NCBI GenBank assembly: GCA_016932235.1
Contig: JAFGDF010000075.1
Location: 1-23,162, forward strand
DNA: 23,162 bases
Origin: Deltaproteobacteria bacterium
GTDB taxonomy: Bacteria > Desulfobacterota > DSM-4660 > Desulfatiglandales > HGW-15
Direction: 5' to 3'
A model generated the notes under the pieces. The model was not told the DNA's origin and ran no database searches. It saw only the letters and a list, made by a program, of their open reading frames with translations. Position 1 is the stretch's first letter, and the number at the start of each line of letters is the position of its first letter. Made by a program: the position numbers and the translations under genes. Shown here piece by piece: positions 13,933-21,486 of this stretch.

Positions 13933-13995
13933 AAAGAGGGGTTCCCCCCCTGCGCGGGAATGACTGAAAAAACGTTTTTTGACTTTTTAAAAGCC
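13933..13995. repeat. Diverged fragment of the MITE-like repeat
   Basis: CCTGCGCGGGAATGAC followed by A/T-rich sequence and GACTTTTTAAAAGCC resembles the right part of the element at 5524-5678. Confidence 0.4.
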
Positions 13996-14200
13996 ATCAA
14001 AGTTGGTTGATTAAAAATAACTGTTTGCATTCCAGGATGACAAAATATAGCGCAATACACAGGTGCAAGTCGCTATACGGGACTTAAGATAAGAACTTTC
14101 TTCACTCAAAGGCAAGGGATTTCACCTACCCGATCGGAAAATTAATAGGAACATGGAGGACTACAGCCCTGCATATTCCTGACATCCGGAAGGTACAGCT

Positions 14201-14234
14201 CCGGGTAAGGGCTTTTATCTCAGCCCTTACCCGG
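14201..14234. terminator. Perfect 13-bp hairpin after the small Ala-rich gene
   Basis: Arms CCGGGTAAGGGCT and AGCCCTTACCCGG with an 8-nt loop, 26 bp beyond the stop of the gene at 14260. No U-run follows on either strand, so it may be a terminator of the Rho-assisted kind or an mRNA-stabilising hairpin separating this gene from the SLBB gene. Confidence 0.5.
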
Positions 14235-14259
14235 AACCATATTTTATAAAAATTGATTT

Positions 14260-14514
14260 TTAGTGGTGGTGCGCTGCTGCTGCCGCTGCATCATCATCCG
14301 CAGAACCGGCAGCAATCGCCATCACGGCTACTGCTGCGGCCAGGATGCCCAGCACAGCCGTTGAACTTAATCCGGCCGCTCCTCCTGCTGCTGAGCCGCC
14401 TGCTCCAGCTCCCTGCGCCATGCAAACGGACGGGGCAATGGGCAAGAGAGTGAACGAAAATATCAGGAGACAAACAACAACTTTCCAATTCAACTTACGA
14501 CCCTTTATTTTCAT
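14260..14514 (-). CDS. Small Ala/Gly-rich secreted protein with His tail
   Basis: An 84-residue protein started at the ATG at 14514, seven bases after AAGGAGG. A signal peptide with a basic n-region (MKIKGRK), hydrophobic core and probable cleavage after CMA at about residue 33 is followed by a Gly/Ala-rich stretch, a hydrophobic 20-residue helix (STAVLGILAAAVAVMAIAAG) and a tail with three Asp, six Ala and three His. It has its own promoter and palindrome upstream. Small proteins of this shape occur near exopolysaccharide export genes, from memory. It may insert in the inner membrane or assemble extracellularly; the function is unknown. The DDD and HHH tail could bind metal. Confidence 0.75.
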   Translation of the reverse strand: MKIKGRKLNWKVVVCLLIFSFTLLPIAPSVCMAQGAGAGGSAAGGAAGLSSTAVLGILAAAVAVMAIAAGSADDDAAAAAAHHH

Positions 14515-14589
14515 CTGCAAACCTCCTTAAAGTTAATAGCATTAAGAAACATGATTTATGTAACACTTTATAAAATTATTAGATTTCTT

Positions 14590-14617
14590 ATGTATTGAAT
14601 ACGATTAAACAATACAT
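14590..14617. promoter_or_regulatory. Operator-like inverted repeat ATGTATTG-N12-CAATACAT
   Basis: Perfect 8-bp arms at 14590-14597 and 14610-14617. The -10 box (14604-14609) of the promoter for the small Ala-rich gene lies in the spacer. A dimeric repressor bound here would block transcription. The MarR-type regulator at 6930 is a plausible but unproven candidate. Confidence 0.55.
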
Positions 14618-14632
14618 CAGCTCCGTAGTCAA
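14604..14632 (-). promoter_or_regulatory. Sigma70-type promoter for the small Ala-rich gene
   Basis: On the minus strand TTGACT (14627-14632), a 17-bp spacer and TTTAAT (14604-14609). The leader would be about 80 nt. It lies 17 bp downstream of the YjbH-like stop, so the small gene can be expressed independently. Confidence 0.6.
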
Positions 14633-14649
14633 GCTTTTTTTAATTTTTT

Positions 14650-16731
14650 TTAATCCTTTATTTTTTTCTGCTCCGACCTGAATCTGACAGGCATGAGGTC
14701 CTTTCCAAGATTGTAGATATCCTGCCAGTGAAAAACCGTCTGTCCGACGTCTCTTGTCCAGGGAGATATTCCATAATTATACTTTGTGGTGGAATCCCGT
14801 GTCAAGAACATTCTCACGGGCACTCTCAGGTAAACGCCCTTATGGTTATAGCCCTGGTTAAAAAAGCCCTTGACATCGTCCGTGTCCGTATAAGTATAAT
14901 ATATACCAAGTATTATTCCGGTATCATACTCACGGCTCACATCAAACATCCAGCCCGTATCACCGGCGAGAAACCGGCCGTACTGTGTCTTAAAAGTAAT
15001 ATCCAGGTCCGGATAATAATAATATAGATTGCCCAGTATGCTGTGTCTTTTAAAATCCATCAGTTCGAACTGGGCATGGGGTTCCCTTTTGATGACCCAA
15101 TCCGCCTCGATCCCCATGGCAAGGCAGCCGTCTCCAAAGAAGTGCAGTATCTCCCCCCCGATCCCGGCATATTCCTTTTCAAAATATCCCAGGCTCAGAC
15201 GGCCGAAATCCCTCTCATGGAGACGAAAGGCCTGGTCCAGTATCAGCCTGTCGAATGAATAATTCCTGTCCATGTATCTGGTCTGATCGCTCCTGATCGG
15301 ATCCGGGGCCGGCGGAGAGCTTGCGCGCACGTTAGAATAAAATGGGATATCGTACCTAGCCGTAAAATATGAACCTTTCCAGAACCTCGCGAGGGTATAG
15401 GGCTTGACGCCCGGTCTCATCTGAACGTAATTGGACGCGTCCAGCCAGTGCGTTATAAAATCCGGCTTGACGCCAAAGGTAAATATTTTTTTTGGATCCC
15501 TTTCCGTGTGTATAAAACCTTCTTCATTATCAACGGCCTGATCCGTGATCCGCACGTCCAGGAGTTTATTGAAAAATATGCCCTCCGGGATCTCACCCAT
15601 GAGAAATTTCTCAAAGTGTTCGGCCTTTACTGATACCTTGAGCATGGGCATATCCCTTTTTCTGGCCACTGCCGATATCTTATCCGTATCAGAAGGCGAG
15701 TTGTAAAGAATAATGCGAAGGACCCTGCCTATGGCCTTCTCATTTGACAGGTACTGGTTATTTTCAAATTCAGCGACTATATCGCTGCCGTCCGTAAAGA
15801 CAGAGACGTCCGAAAATCCGGCATCATGTATGGCATTGTGTATCACGCCAATCATCTCCCTGTCCTCTCTTTCCCTGAAAAGCCTGCGGTCACCAGGGAC
15901 CTGTCTGGGTGGATCCGCCCTGTGTGGAAGGAGATTTTTCCCCAATTCCAACTGGATGTGTAACATGAGTCCGAGGCTATGGCCTCTCTGATAAGAAATC
16001 CCGATATTCAGGCCCTCTAAAGCCTTATACCTGATCCCCACATCCAACGGCAAGGAAGCCCCTTCAGGCACACCTCTTGCTGAGGGTTTATCGTCTTCAT
16101 ATTTTACAGGATTATATTCCGCGAGCAGATTTATCCTTTCATGCAAAGCAATCTCCAAACCTCCAAACAGGCCGAAATCATCAAGGCCCGGCAGTTCGAC
16201 CGAACCCTTGAGACGCTGTCTTCCTATACCTACTGTGAAATCAAATGGAAACACCTGCCTGCTCATAACAAGGTATTCCGCGGGGAAAAGCCTCGTTCCA
16301 TAAAAATCGTGAGCACCTATTGCTATTGCAGGCAGTATTTTTGATTCTTCGACTAACTGTAATTTAACATCAAAGGCCCGATCCAGATTTGAAAATGTGT
16401 ATTGTGTCGGGATATTTGTGATATTCGTAAGCCGAAAGCTGAGTTCCATGCGCGGCAATATCCCTATGCCACCGGTATACCACCTGTACGGCAGGGCCTG
16501 GGCCGCGCCCGCCCTTATCTCTCCATCCTCAAGGATACGCGCGTTCGGGATCTCCATAAGGCCTGTGCCTCCCCAGTTGGCGGCGTTATTGAATGGCCTG
16601 TCCCAGGGATAGACAGGGGCAGGGGAAAACAGGGATAAAAGGATTAGGAGGATTATCATGGATAGAGGGGTAAAACGGCTTGCCGGGGAGATTATAGAAG
16701 ATCTTCTTATGTATCGTATCGGTATGTGCAT
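14650..16731 (-). CDS. YjbH-like outer-membrane exopolysaccharide protein
   Basis: A 693-residue protein of the YjbH family (outer-membrane beta-barrel lipoprotein-like proteins of exopolysaccharide loci). A long basic n-region is followed by a hydrophobic segment at about 24-37 (MIILLILLSLFSPAPVYPW). The start of the mature protein, NWGGTGLMEIPNAR...EDGEIRAG, and the later YRWYTGGIGILPRMELSFR are hallmarks. Alternating aromatic strands continue to the C-terminus (residues about 430-690), consistent with a barrel. There is no lipobox Cys after the hydrophobic segment. No good Shine-Dalgarno sequence is seen at the ATG at 16731 or at the alternative at 16659. It leads the export locus and is thought to help move or modify polysaccharide across the outer membrane. 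Confidence 0.85.
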   Translation of the reverse strand: MHIPIRYIRRSSIISPASRFTPLSMIILLILLSLFSPAPVYPWDRPFNNAANWGGTGLMEIPNARILEDGEIRAGAAQALPYRWYTGGIGILPRMELSFRLTNITNIPTQYTFSNLDRAFDVKLQLVEESKILPAIAIGAHDFYGTRLFPAEYLVMSRQVFPFDFTVGIGRQRLKGSVELPGLDDFGLFGGLEIALHERINLLAEYNPVKYEDDKPSARGVPEGASLPLDVGIRYKALEGLNIGISYQRGHSLGLMLHIQLELGKNLLPHRADPPRQVPGDRRLFREREDREMIGVIHNAIHDAGFSDVSVFTDGSDIVAEFENNQYLSNEKAIGRVLRIILYNSPSDTDKISAVARKRDMPMLKVSVKAEHFEKFLMGEIPEGIFFNKLLDVRITDQAVDNEEGFIHTERDPKKIFTFGVKPDFITHWLDASNYVQMRPGVKPYTLARFWKGSYFTARYDIPFYSNVRASSPPAPDPIRSDQTRYMDRNYSFDRLILDQAFRLHERDFGRLSLGYFEKEYAGIGGEILHFFGDGCLAMGIEADWVIKREPHAQFELMDFKRHSILGNLYYYYPDLDITFKTQYGRFLAGDTGWMFDVSREYDTGIILGIYYTYTDTDDVKGFFNQGYNHKGVYLRVPVRMFLTRDSTTKYNYGISPWTRDVGQTVFHWQDIYNLGKDLMPVRFRSEQKKIKD

Positions 16732-16732
16732 C

Positions 16733-16800
16733 AGTTATTAGTTATTAGTTATTGGTTGTTGGGTATTTGGTTATCGGTTATCAGTGTCATGTCCATCGGT
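16733..16800. repeat. GTTATTAGTTATTGG tract
   Basis: Degenerate GTTAT[TC][AG]G words directly upstream of the YjbH-like gene; no gene follows in 16801-17402, which holds repeats, a hairpin and a promoter candidate listed separately. Confidence 0.7.
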
Positions 16801-16943
16801 TATTTTTCGATTTATAGAATATCACGCAGTCGCAATGGAACAAAGTATAAACAACCGTATTGGGAAATCTCCCCAAAGAGGCTGTCTGACAACGCCCATC
16901 TGCCATTCGACAGGCTCATGGCCCTGAGCGAAGTCGAAGGGCT

Positions 16944-17043
16944 GCGTTGCCTGCGATCGCTACTCCTTGCCCTCCGGCCTGGAGGCCTGCGGACCGGAAG
17001 CGGGCGTATTACTTATACGTCTCAGTCGTCGCTCCTTGGCGCC
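16944..17043 (+). repeat. Dispersed 100-bp repeat, copy 1
   Basis: Starts GCGTTGCCTGCGATCGCT and ends CGTCGCTCCTTGGCGCC. Copy 2 is at 20770-20869 on the opposite strand and copy 3 at 23046-23113 with an internal deletion. A further shared word (GATTTGATGGTGGATTTTGG) lies at 17170-17189 and, outside copy 2, near 20685-20703. Confidence 0.9.
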
Positions 17044-17202
17044 TCATATGAAACTTCACTTCATTACAGGGCGTTTGTCCCAAAATCCCTGGTGGATTCT
17101 GCGGCCAAGCCGCAGAATGACAAATTCTTTCTTTTCACCTGTCATTCCGCGACTGGATCGTAGAATCAGATTTGATGGTGGATTTTGGTATTTATACTTT
17201 CA

Positions 17203-17231
17203 TTGACATAACGTGTTTTTATATGTAAAAA
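17203..17231 (+). promoter_or_regulatory. Candidate promoter for the secreted protein gene
   Basis: A perfect -35 TTGACA (17203-17208) with a 17-bp spacer and a poorer -10 TAAAAA (17226-17231). The transcript would pass through the hairpin at 17274-17326. Confidence 0.35.
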
Positions 17232-17273
17232 TTTCTTTAAGCGTTTAACAGAGGGAAGAATAAAAATCAATAA

Positions 17274-17326
17274 AGATTTTTCCGGCAGCCTGCCGGTCTT
17301 CGTTCACCAGACTGCTGGAAAAATCT
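17274..17326 (+). terminator. Long stem-loop in the leader of the secreted protein gene
   Basis: Arms AGATTTTTCCGGCAG (17274-17288) and CTGCTGGAAAAATCT (17312-17326) pair along 15 positions with one G-U pair. On the plus strand it is followed by ATTTAGAC, not a U-run. It could be an attenuator or a terminator for transcripts entering from upstream. Confidence 0.45.
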
Positions 17327-17402
17327 ATTTAGACTAAAAAAATACAAAATATTATTAGCCGTATGCCTGATAAAGTCCGGCATATAGCTGGAGGAGGCCT
17401 TT

Positions 17403-17903
17403 ATGAAAAAGCTCCGGATATTACCGCTTTCTTTTATCTTAATCCTTTGTTCACTTTCCCTTGGCCTCGCGGATGAAAAGGTTGCCGTGGACCTGGTGGA
17501 ATACGTCAACCAGGGAATCCTGAATATAGGGGAACTGGAGACCGTTGCACTGGAAAAATATTCCGCGGTGATCGGCGAAAATTACACTTCCGACGAAATA
17601 GTATATAATGCCCTTAAAGAGGATGTGATCCCGCTCTATAAAAGGTTCTACGAAGGCCTGAGGCTTATTTCACCAAAAACCGAAGAGGTTATAAAATTAC
17701 ATCAGATTTATGTGCGGGGCGCGGCATCAATTAACGAAGGCTTTAGAATCAAGATGCTCGGACTGGAGAGCCAGGATGATAGCGTCGTAATAATGGCCAA
17801 TAAGAAGATAGAAGCCGGCAGCGAAGATGTAATAGAATGGAAAAGGCAGCTCCAGGAACTCTGCAAGGCACACGGTGTGGGGACTAAAGAGAGTAAGGAG
17901 TAG
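17403..17903 (+). CDS. Secreted helical protein of unknown function
   Basis: A 166-residue protein with a clear signal peptide (MKKLRILPLSFILILCSLSLGLA, cleavage about 23). The mature part is acidic and almost all helical, without Cys and without recognisable motifs; EVIKLHQIYVRGAASINEGF lies in its middle. A strong ribosome binding site (GGAGGAGG) precedes the ATG. It is transcribed towards radA but separated by 247 bp of low-complexity sequence, so an operon is doubtful. I do not recognise the family. A periplasmic role is likely from the signal peptide only. Confidence 0.75.
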   Translation: MKKLRILPLSFILILCSLSLGLADEKVAVDLVEYVNQGILNIGELETVALEKYSAVIGENYTSDEIVYNALKEDVIPLYKRFYEGLRLISPKTEEVIKLHQIYVRGAASINEGFRIKMLGLESQDDSVVIMANKKIEAGSEDVIEWKRQLQELCKAHGVGTKESKE

Positions 17904-18106
17904 GGAGAGGGCAGAAGGGAGTGGGGAGTATGAAGGATGAAGTAGGCAGTAGGGAGTGTGGAGCAGGTCATCCGCAGTATGAAGGGAACCAGAGGACGAA
18001 GGTAAAATATCGGAGAATAATTTTTGCTGCTTAATGTTTATTCCTTACTCCTTACTCCTTACTCCTTACTCTTCACTCCTTACTGCTTACTTCTTACTCC
18101 CTGCAT
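17886..18106. repeat. GTAAGGAG tract and its TTACTCC inverse
   Basis: A GGAGTAAGG/GGGAGTA-rich tract at 17888-17960 and a TCCTTAC-rich tract at 18044-18106 are complementary in composition. The second covers the region just before radA and keeps a false upstream reading frame open. Confidence 0.7.
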
Positions 18107-18150
18107 TATGCCCTGCGCCAAGCCCTATGCTCAATACGAGATTAAACCAA

Positions 18151-19506
18151 ATGCCCAAACAGAACAGATACATATTCGTCTGCCAGAACTGCGGATACCA
18201 GGCCCCTAAATGGATGGGCCGGTGCCCCGACTGCGGGCAGTGGAATTCCCTTGTTGAGGAGATCCAGGAATCTGCAAAGCGATCGAAGAGACTCAGTTCC
18301 ACAGGTTCTCCACAGACACTTGACGCAATATCCCTCGATCCTGAACAGAGATACGCCACAGGCATCGATGAATTTGACAGGGCCCTTGGAGGAGGCCTTG
18401 TTCCGGGTTCACTCATTCTTCTGGGCGGCGATCCGGGTATCGGGAAATCAACCCTGATACTTCAGGTCGCCGGACGGATCTCGGAAAAGGGCGGGAACGC
18501 GCTGTATTTTTCAGGAGAGGAATCACCGCAGCAGATTAAAATGAGGGCGGAACGCCTTGCCGTTCACTGCAAAAATCTCTATATTATTTCCGGCACCTGC
18601 ATTGAAAACCTATTCGAAAGCATGGATAGATTCAAACCGGACCTGCTGATAATTGACTCCATCCAGACTATCTACACCGAAGCCCTTCCTTCCGCACCAG
18701 GTAGTGTGGGGCAGTTAAGGGAAGTGTCGGCACGCCTTCTCAGATGGGCCAAGGAAACAAATACGCCGACCTTTCTGATCGGCCATGTGACAAAAGACGG
18801 TGCCATTGCCGGGCCCAAGGTACTTGAACACCTGGTGGACACGGTCCTTTATTTTGAAGGCGACAGGGGTCATCTGTTCAGGATAGTGCGCACCGTAAAG
18901 AACAGATACGGATCAACCAACGAGATAGGCGTCTTTGAGATGAAGGAGACGGGCCTGGAAGAGATAGGGAACCCATCGCGTCTCTTTCTTGAAGAGAGGC
19001 CCGCGAACACATCCGGTTCGGTTGTCATACCCTGCATGGAGGGGACAAGACCGCTGCTGGTGGAGATACAGGCCCTTGTGGGGAGCAGTCCCCTTGGAAT
19101 GCCGAGGAGAACGGCCATCGGCGTTGACCATAACCGGATCTCCCTCCTTGTTGCCGTTATCGGTAAAAGGATGGGCATAGAGATGGGAGACCAGGATATA
19201 TTCGTTAATGTGGCGGGAGGTCTGAAGGTGGATGAACCGGCCGCCGATCTTGGCATTGTCTCAGCCATGGTTTCAAGCTTCCTGGATAAACCGGTGGCCC
19301 AGGACATGGCGATATTCGGGGAGATCGGACTGGCAGGCGAGGTCCGTGGGGTGAACCATCCTGAATTGAGAATACGAGAGTCAAAGAAACTCGGATTCTC
19401 CAGATGCCTGCTTTCACAGAGCAACCTGGAAAATTGTAAAAGGCTCCCGGGTATGGAGCTGACCGGCATTGATAACGTGAAGGACCTGGTGGAAAGGTTG
19501 TTCTAA
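18151..19506 (+). CDS. radA: DNA repair protein RadA (Sms)
   Basis: A 451-residue RadA. A C4 zinc finger (C11, C14, C25, C28 in CQNCG and CPDCG) is followed by a RecA-like ATPase with Walker A GGDPGIGKST (92-101) and Walker B LLIID (about 165-169). Next is the RadA-specific KNRYG motif (250-254). The rest is a Lon-protease-like domain. It drives branch migration and processing of recombination intermediates. All motifs are intact and the length is typical. The start is placed at the ATG at 18151 (MPKQNRYIF), because the 39 codons before it are low-complexity sequence. Shine-Dalgarno is weak. It stands alone here. Confidence 0.97.
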   Translation: MPKQNRYIFVCQNCGYQAPKWMGRCPDCGQWNSLVEEIQESAKRSKRLSSTGSPQTLDAISLDPEQRYATGIDEFDRALGGGLVPGSLILLGGDPGIGKSTLILQVAGRISEKGGNALYFSGEESPQQIKMRAERLAVHCKNLYIISGTCIENLFESMDRFKPDLLIIDSIQTIYTEALPSAPGSVGQLREVSARLLRWAKETNTPTFLIGHVTKDGAIAGPKVLEHLVDTVLYFEGDRGHLFRIVRTVKNRYGSTNEIGVFEMKETGLEEIGNPSRLFLEERPANTSGSVVIPCMEGTRPLLVEIQALVGSSPLGMPRRTAIGVDHNRISLLVAVIGKRMGIEMGDQDIFVNVAGGLKVDEPAADLGIVSAMVSSFLDKPVAQDMAIFGEIGLAGEVRGVNHPELRIRESKKLGFSRCLLSQSNLENCKRLPGMELTGIDNVKDLVERLF

Positions 19507-19517
19507 TACAGGGTTCG

Positions 19518-19771
19518 AGGATTCAAGGGGTCGAGAGGTCAGGCGAAATGTTGAACGTTACCAAATTTTTATATATAAACTACGGATAAACTTGTGAACT
19601 GGAAACGCCGGTGTTGTTATCTCAGAGACTGTCGGACTTTATCCGACAGTCTCCTAAAATGATAAAATGAAAGTTATCATCGACGATATTAGCAAAGTAG
19701 AAAGAATGCTTAAAAGCACTGATAAAAATCATTAGAAAAAAGGCACTCGACCCCTTGACCCCTTGAATCCT
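19518..19771. repeat. Spacer bounded by inverted AGGATTCAAGGGGTCGAG words
   Basis: The left word at 19518-19535 has an inverted copy at 19746-19771, the latter with an 8-bp insertion. Inside is a perfect 12-bp hairpin (19625-19653, GAGACTGTCGGA arms, 5-nt loop). Convergent radA and patatin genes end on either side, so the hairpin may be a shared terminator, though no U-run follows. Confidence 0.6.
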
Positions 19772-19796
19772 AGAATCCTTTCCCTCAATTGCCCGA

Positions 19797-20633
19797 TTAA
19801 TTCCTCCCTGCTGAAAGCAAAGCTTCTGATGTTGTCTTCTTCACCTGCTCATAAATTTGCGGTCCCAAATTCAACCTGTCCGGCCCGAGTGTGACATGCC
19901 TGCTCTTCACCTCCACGACCTCAATCCCCATTTCCCTGACCATATCACACTGCATCCTGTAAGAAATCTGGCGTGCGATATTAATCGTGAGGCTGTTAAT
20001 ATACCACGGGGTCATTTTCTTCTTGAGGAAACTGTCCGGCCTGCCCGACAGATTACCGGAAAGTATGTAGTGGACAATAATCCTGTCAGGCATGATCCTC
20101 TCGGCAAGAGCCCTCAAAGGCGCCTTGTTCACCAGCCCTCCGTCAACATGTAATGACCCGTTTATATCAACGGGTTTGAAGAGCATGGGCACGGCGCCTG
20201 ATCCCCATACCGCTTTCACCAGATCACCCCTGCTGAATATCTCCTCTTTTTTCCCGGTAAGGTTTGTCGTCGCGATTACCAGCGGATGTCTGCATTCTTC
20301 CACGCGCTTTACGGGAAGTTTTTCCAGCATGGCGGCGAATTTTCTACCTCTCAGGTATCCGCTGTAGCCCCTGAAAATCTTAAAAGCGTTTTTAAACAGC
20401 ACATGCCATGGATCAGGGTCCCAGAAATCGCTCTTTTTTACTTTATAGAGCATATCCCTGATCTCCTTGTCGGTCATGCCTGTTGCGGCCATGGCCGCGA
20501 CAATGGCCCCTGAACTCACGCCCCCGTATCCTGACGGAGATACGCCGGCCTCCCTCAAACCTGAAAGGAATCCCGCGTGCGCGAAGAAACCGAAAAATCC
20601 CGATGAAAAAACAACTCCTGTTTTAATAGACAT
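19797..20633 (-). CDS. Patatin-like phospholipase
   Basis: A 278-residue patatin-family serine hydrolase. The nucleophile motif is GVSSG (38-42, Ser40) and the catalytic Asp is D164 in the DGG motif (VDGGLVN), forming the Ser-Asp dyad. The N-terminal glycine loop (SSGFFGFFAHAG) is a variant of the usual oxyanion GGGxxG. Family members cleave acyl chains from phospholipids or related lipids. There is no signal peptide, so it is likely cytoplasmic or membrane-peripheral. A good ribosome binding site (GGAAGGAG) marks the start. It is transcribed convergently with radA and is monocistronic here. Confidence 0.92.
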   Translation of the reverse strand: MSIKTGVVFSSGFFGFFAHAGFLSGLREAGVSPSGYGGVSSGAIVAAMAATGMTDKEIRDMLYKVKKSDFWDPDPWHVLFKNAFKIFRGYSGYLRGRKFAAMLEKLPVKRVEECRHPLVIATTNLTGKKEEIFSRGDLVKAVWGSGAVPMLFKPVDINGSLHVDGGLVNKAPLRALAERIMPDRIIVHYILSGNLSGRPDSFLKKKMTPWYINSLTINIARQISYRMQCDMVREMGIEVVEVKSRHVTLGPDRLNLGPQIYEQVKKTTSEALLSAGRN

Positions 20634-20724
20634 TCGTTCTCCTTCCTAATATAAAAAATTGGATGTCGGGCAAGTCGCAGCCGGAACCAAAATCCACCAT
20701 CAAATCTTAGACAGTATAGTAATG

Positions 20725-20869
20725 GTGCCGGATTTTGGAATAACCCTTGCCACCAGCGAGGTGCCAGATGGCGCCAAAAAGCGACGACTGAGGCATATAA
20801 GTAATACGCCCGCTTCCAGCCCTTAGGCCTCCCGGCCGGAGGGCAAGGAGGAGCGATCGCAGGCAACGC
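20725..20869 (-). repeat. Dispersed 100-bp repeat, copy 2 (extended)
   Basis: The 100-bp core (20770-20869) matches copy 1 on the opposite strand. A further 45 bp (20725-20769, containing GTGCCGGATTTTGG and CCACCAGCGAGGTGCC) matches the far end of copy 3. The gene-free stretch 20634-21486 also contains REP-like words (21010-21060) but no gene. Confidence 0.9.
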
Positions 20870-21271
20870 GGCCCTTCTGCGTTCGCATACTCAGGCTGCT
20901 CGCTATTTTTTAGGCAGGCGTTTAGCATACCTGCAGATCTCTTCTAATTTCTTTGCGTCTTATTAAAAAATAGGTGATACGCTTTTCCATTCCACTTTTC
21001 ATATGTGGCTCCTGCGGTCATGCCGCAGAATGACAAAGCAACAACGCGGAGAATGACGGAACCCTTTATGCCATCCTGCGACTTTATATTGTTCCTCCGG
21101 AAAAACATTACAACTTTTCAAGGATATCTTTTAAAAGTTATCATGAAATGCTATGATATACCAAAAATATTCATCCTTGTCCGGTCAGGAAATTGCGGTT
21201 GGAGAAAGACATCGGATGACTGTAAATAAACCGATGGAATAAGAATAACTCAACATCCGGTTGTCGTAATC

Positions 21272-21479
21272 GCGGTATGGGAAACTCTTTTTATCGGCGA
21301 AAACCTTGGAAGCAGGGTTATTGCGTAAGGCGCATGCCAGGCGGGCGGAATGCTTCCCGGTTGTTCAACCTTATCTGGCCCCGGCAACGACTGAGATGAC
21401 CCGCCGCCCGCCTCGTAAGGCATTGTGCGTCAACCATGCCAGGAACGAGTTCGACCGAAAAAAGAGTTTCCCATACCGC
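21272..21479. repeat. 208-bp palindromic element before kamA
   Basis: Perfect 21-bp arms, starting GCGGTATGGGAAACTC at 21272-21292 and its complement at 21459-21479. A second pair of arms lies inside, AGGCGGGCGG and CCGCCCGCCT. Words CGTAAGGC and CATGCCAGG occur twice. It ends just before the most likely kamA start; an ATG inside it (21436) would give an artefactual N-terminus. Confidence 0.9.
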
Positions 21480-21486
21480 AATCTTT

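Noticed and set aside
13702..14120. Sigma54 promoter for the export genes
   Set aside because: No GG-N10-GC element with the expected flanks was found on the minus strand.
13702..14259. Cyclic-di-GMP or other riboswitch upstream of the SLBB gene
   Set aside because: I looked for conserved core motifs on both strands and found only small unrelated hairpins such as 14049-14077.
16726..17206. Plus-strand frames across the dispersed repeat (LRSLLLALRPGGLR...)
   Set aside because: The translation follows the repeat itself; copy 3 carries a frame-shifting 32-bp deletion and no homologous protein is recognised.
18034..18150. Upstream extension of radA by 39 codons
   Set aside because: It is encoded by a CCTTACT low-complexity tract and the RadA family starts just before the zinc finger, at 18151.
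19667..19735. Remnant of a trigger factor gene (MKVIIDDISKVERML)
   Set aside because: The first 15 residues recall a trigger factor N-terminus, but the frame stops after 22 codons and nothing further matches; too short to support.
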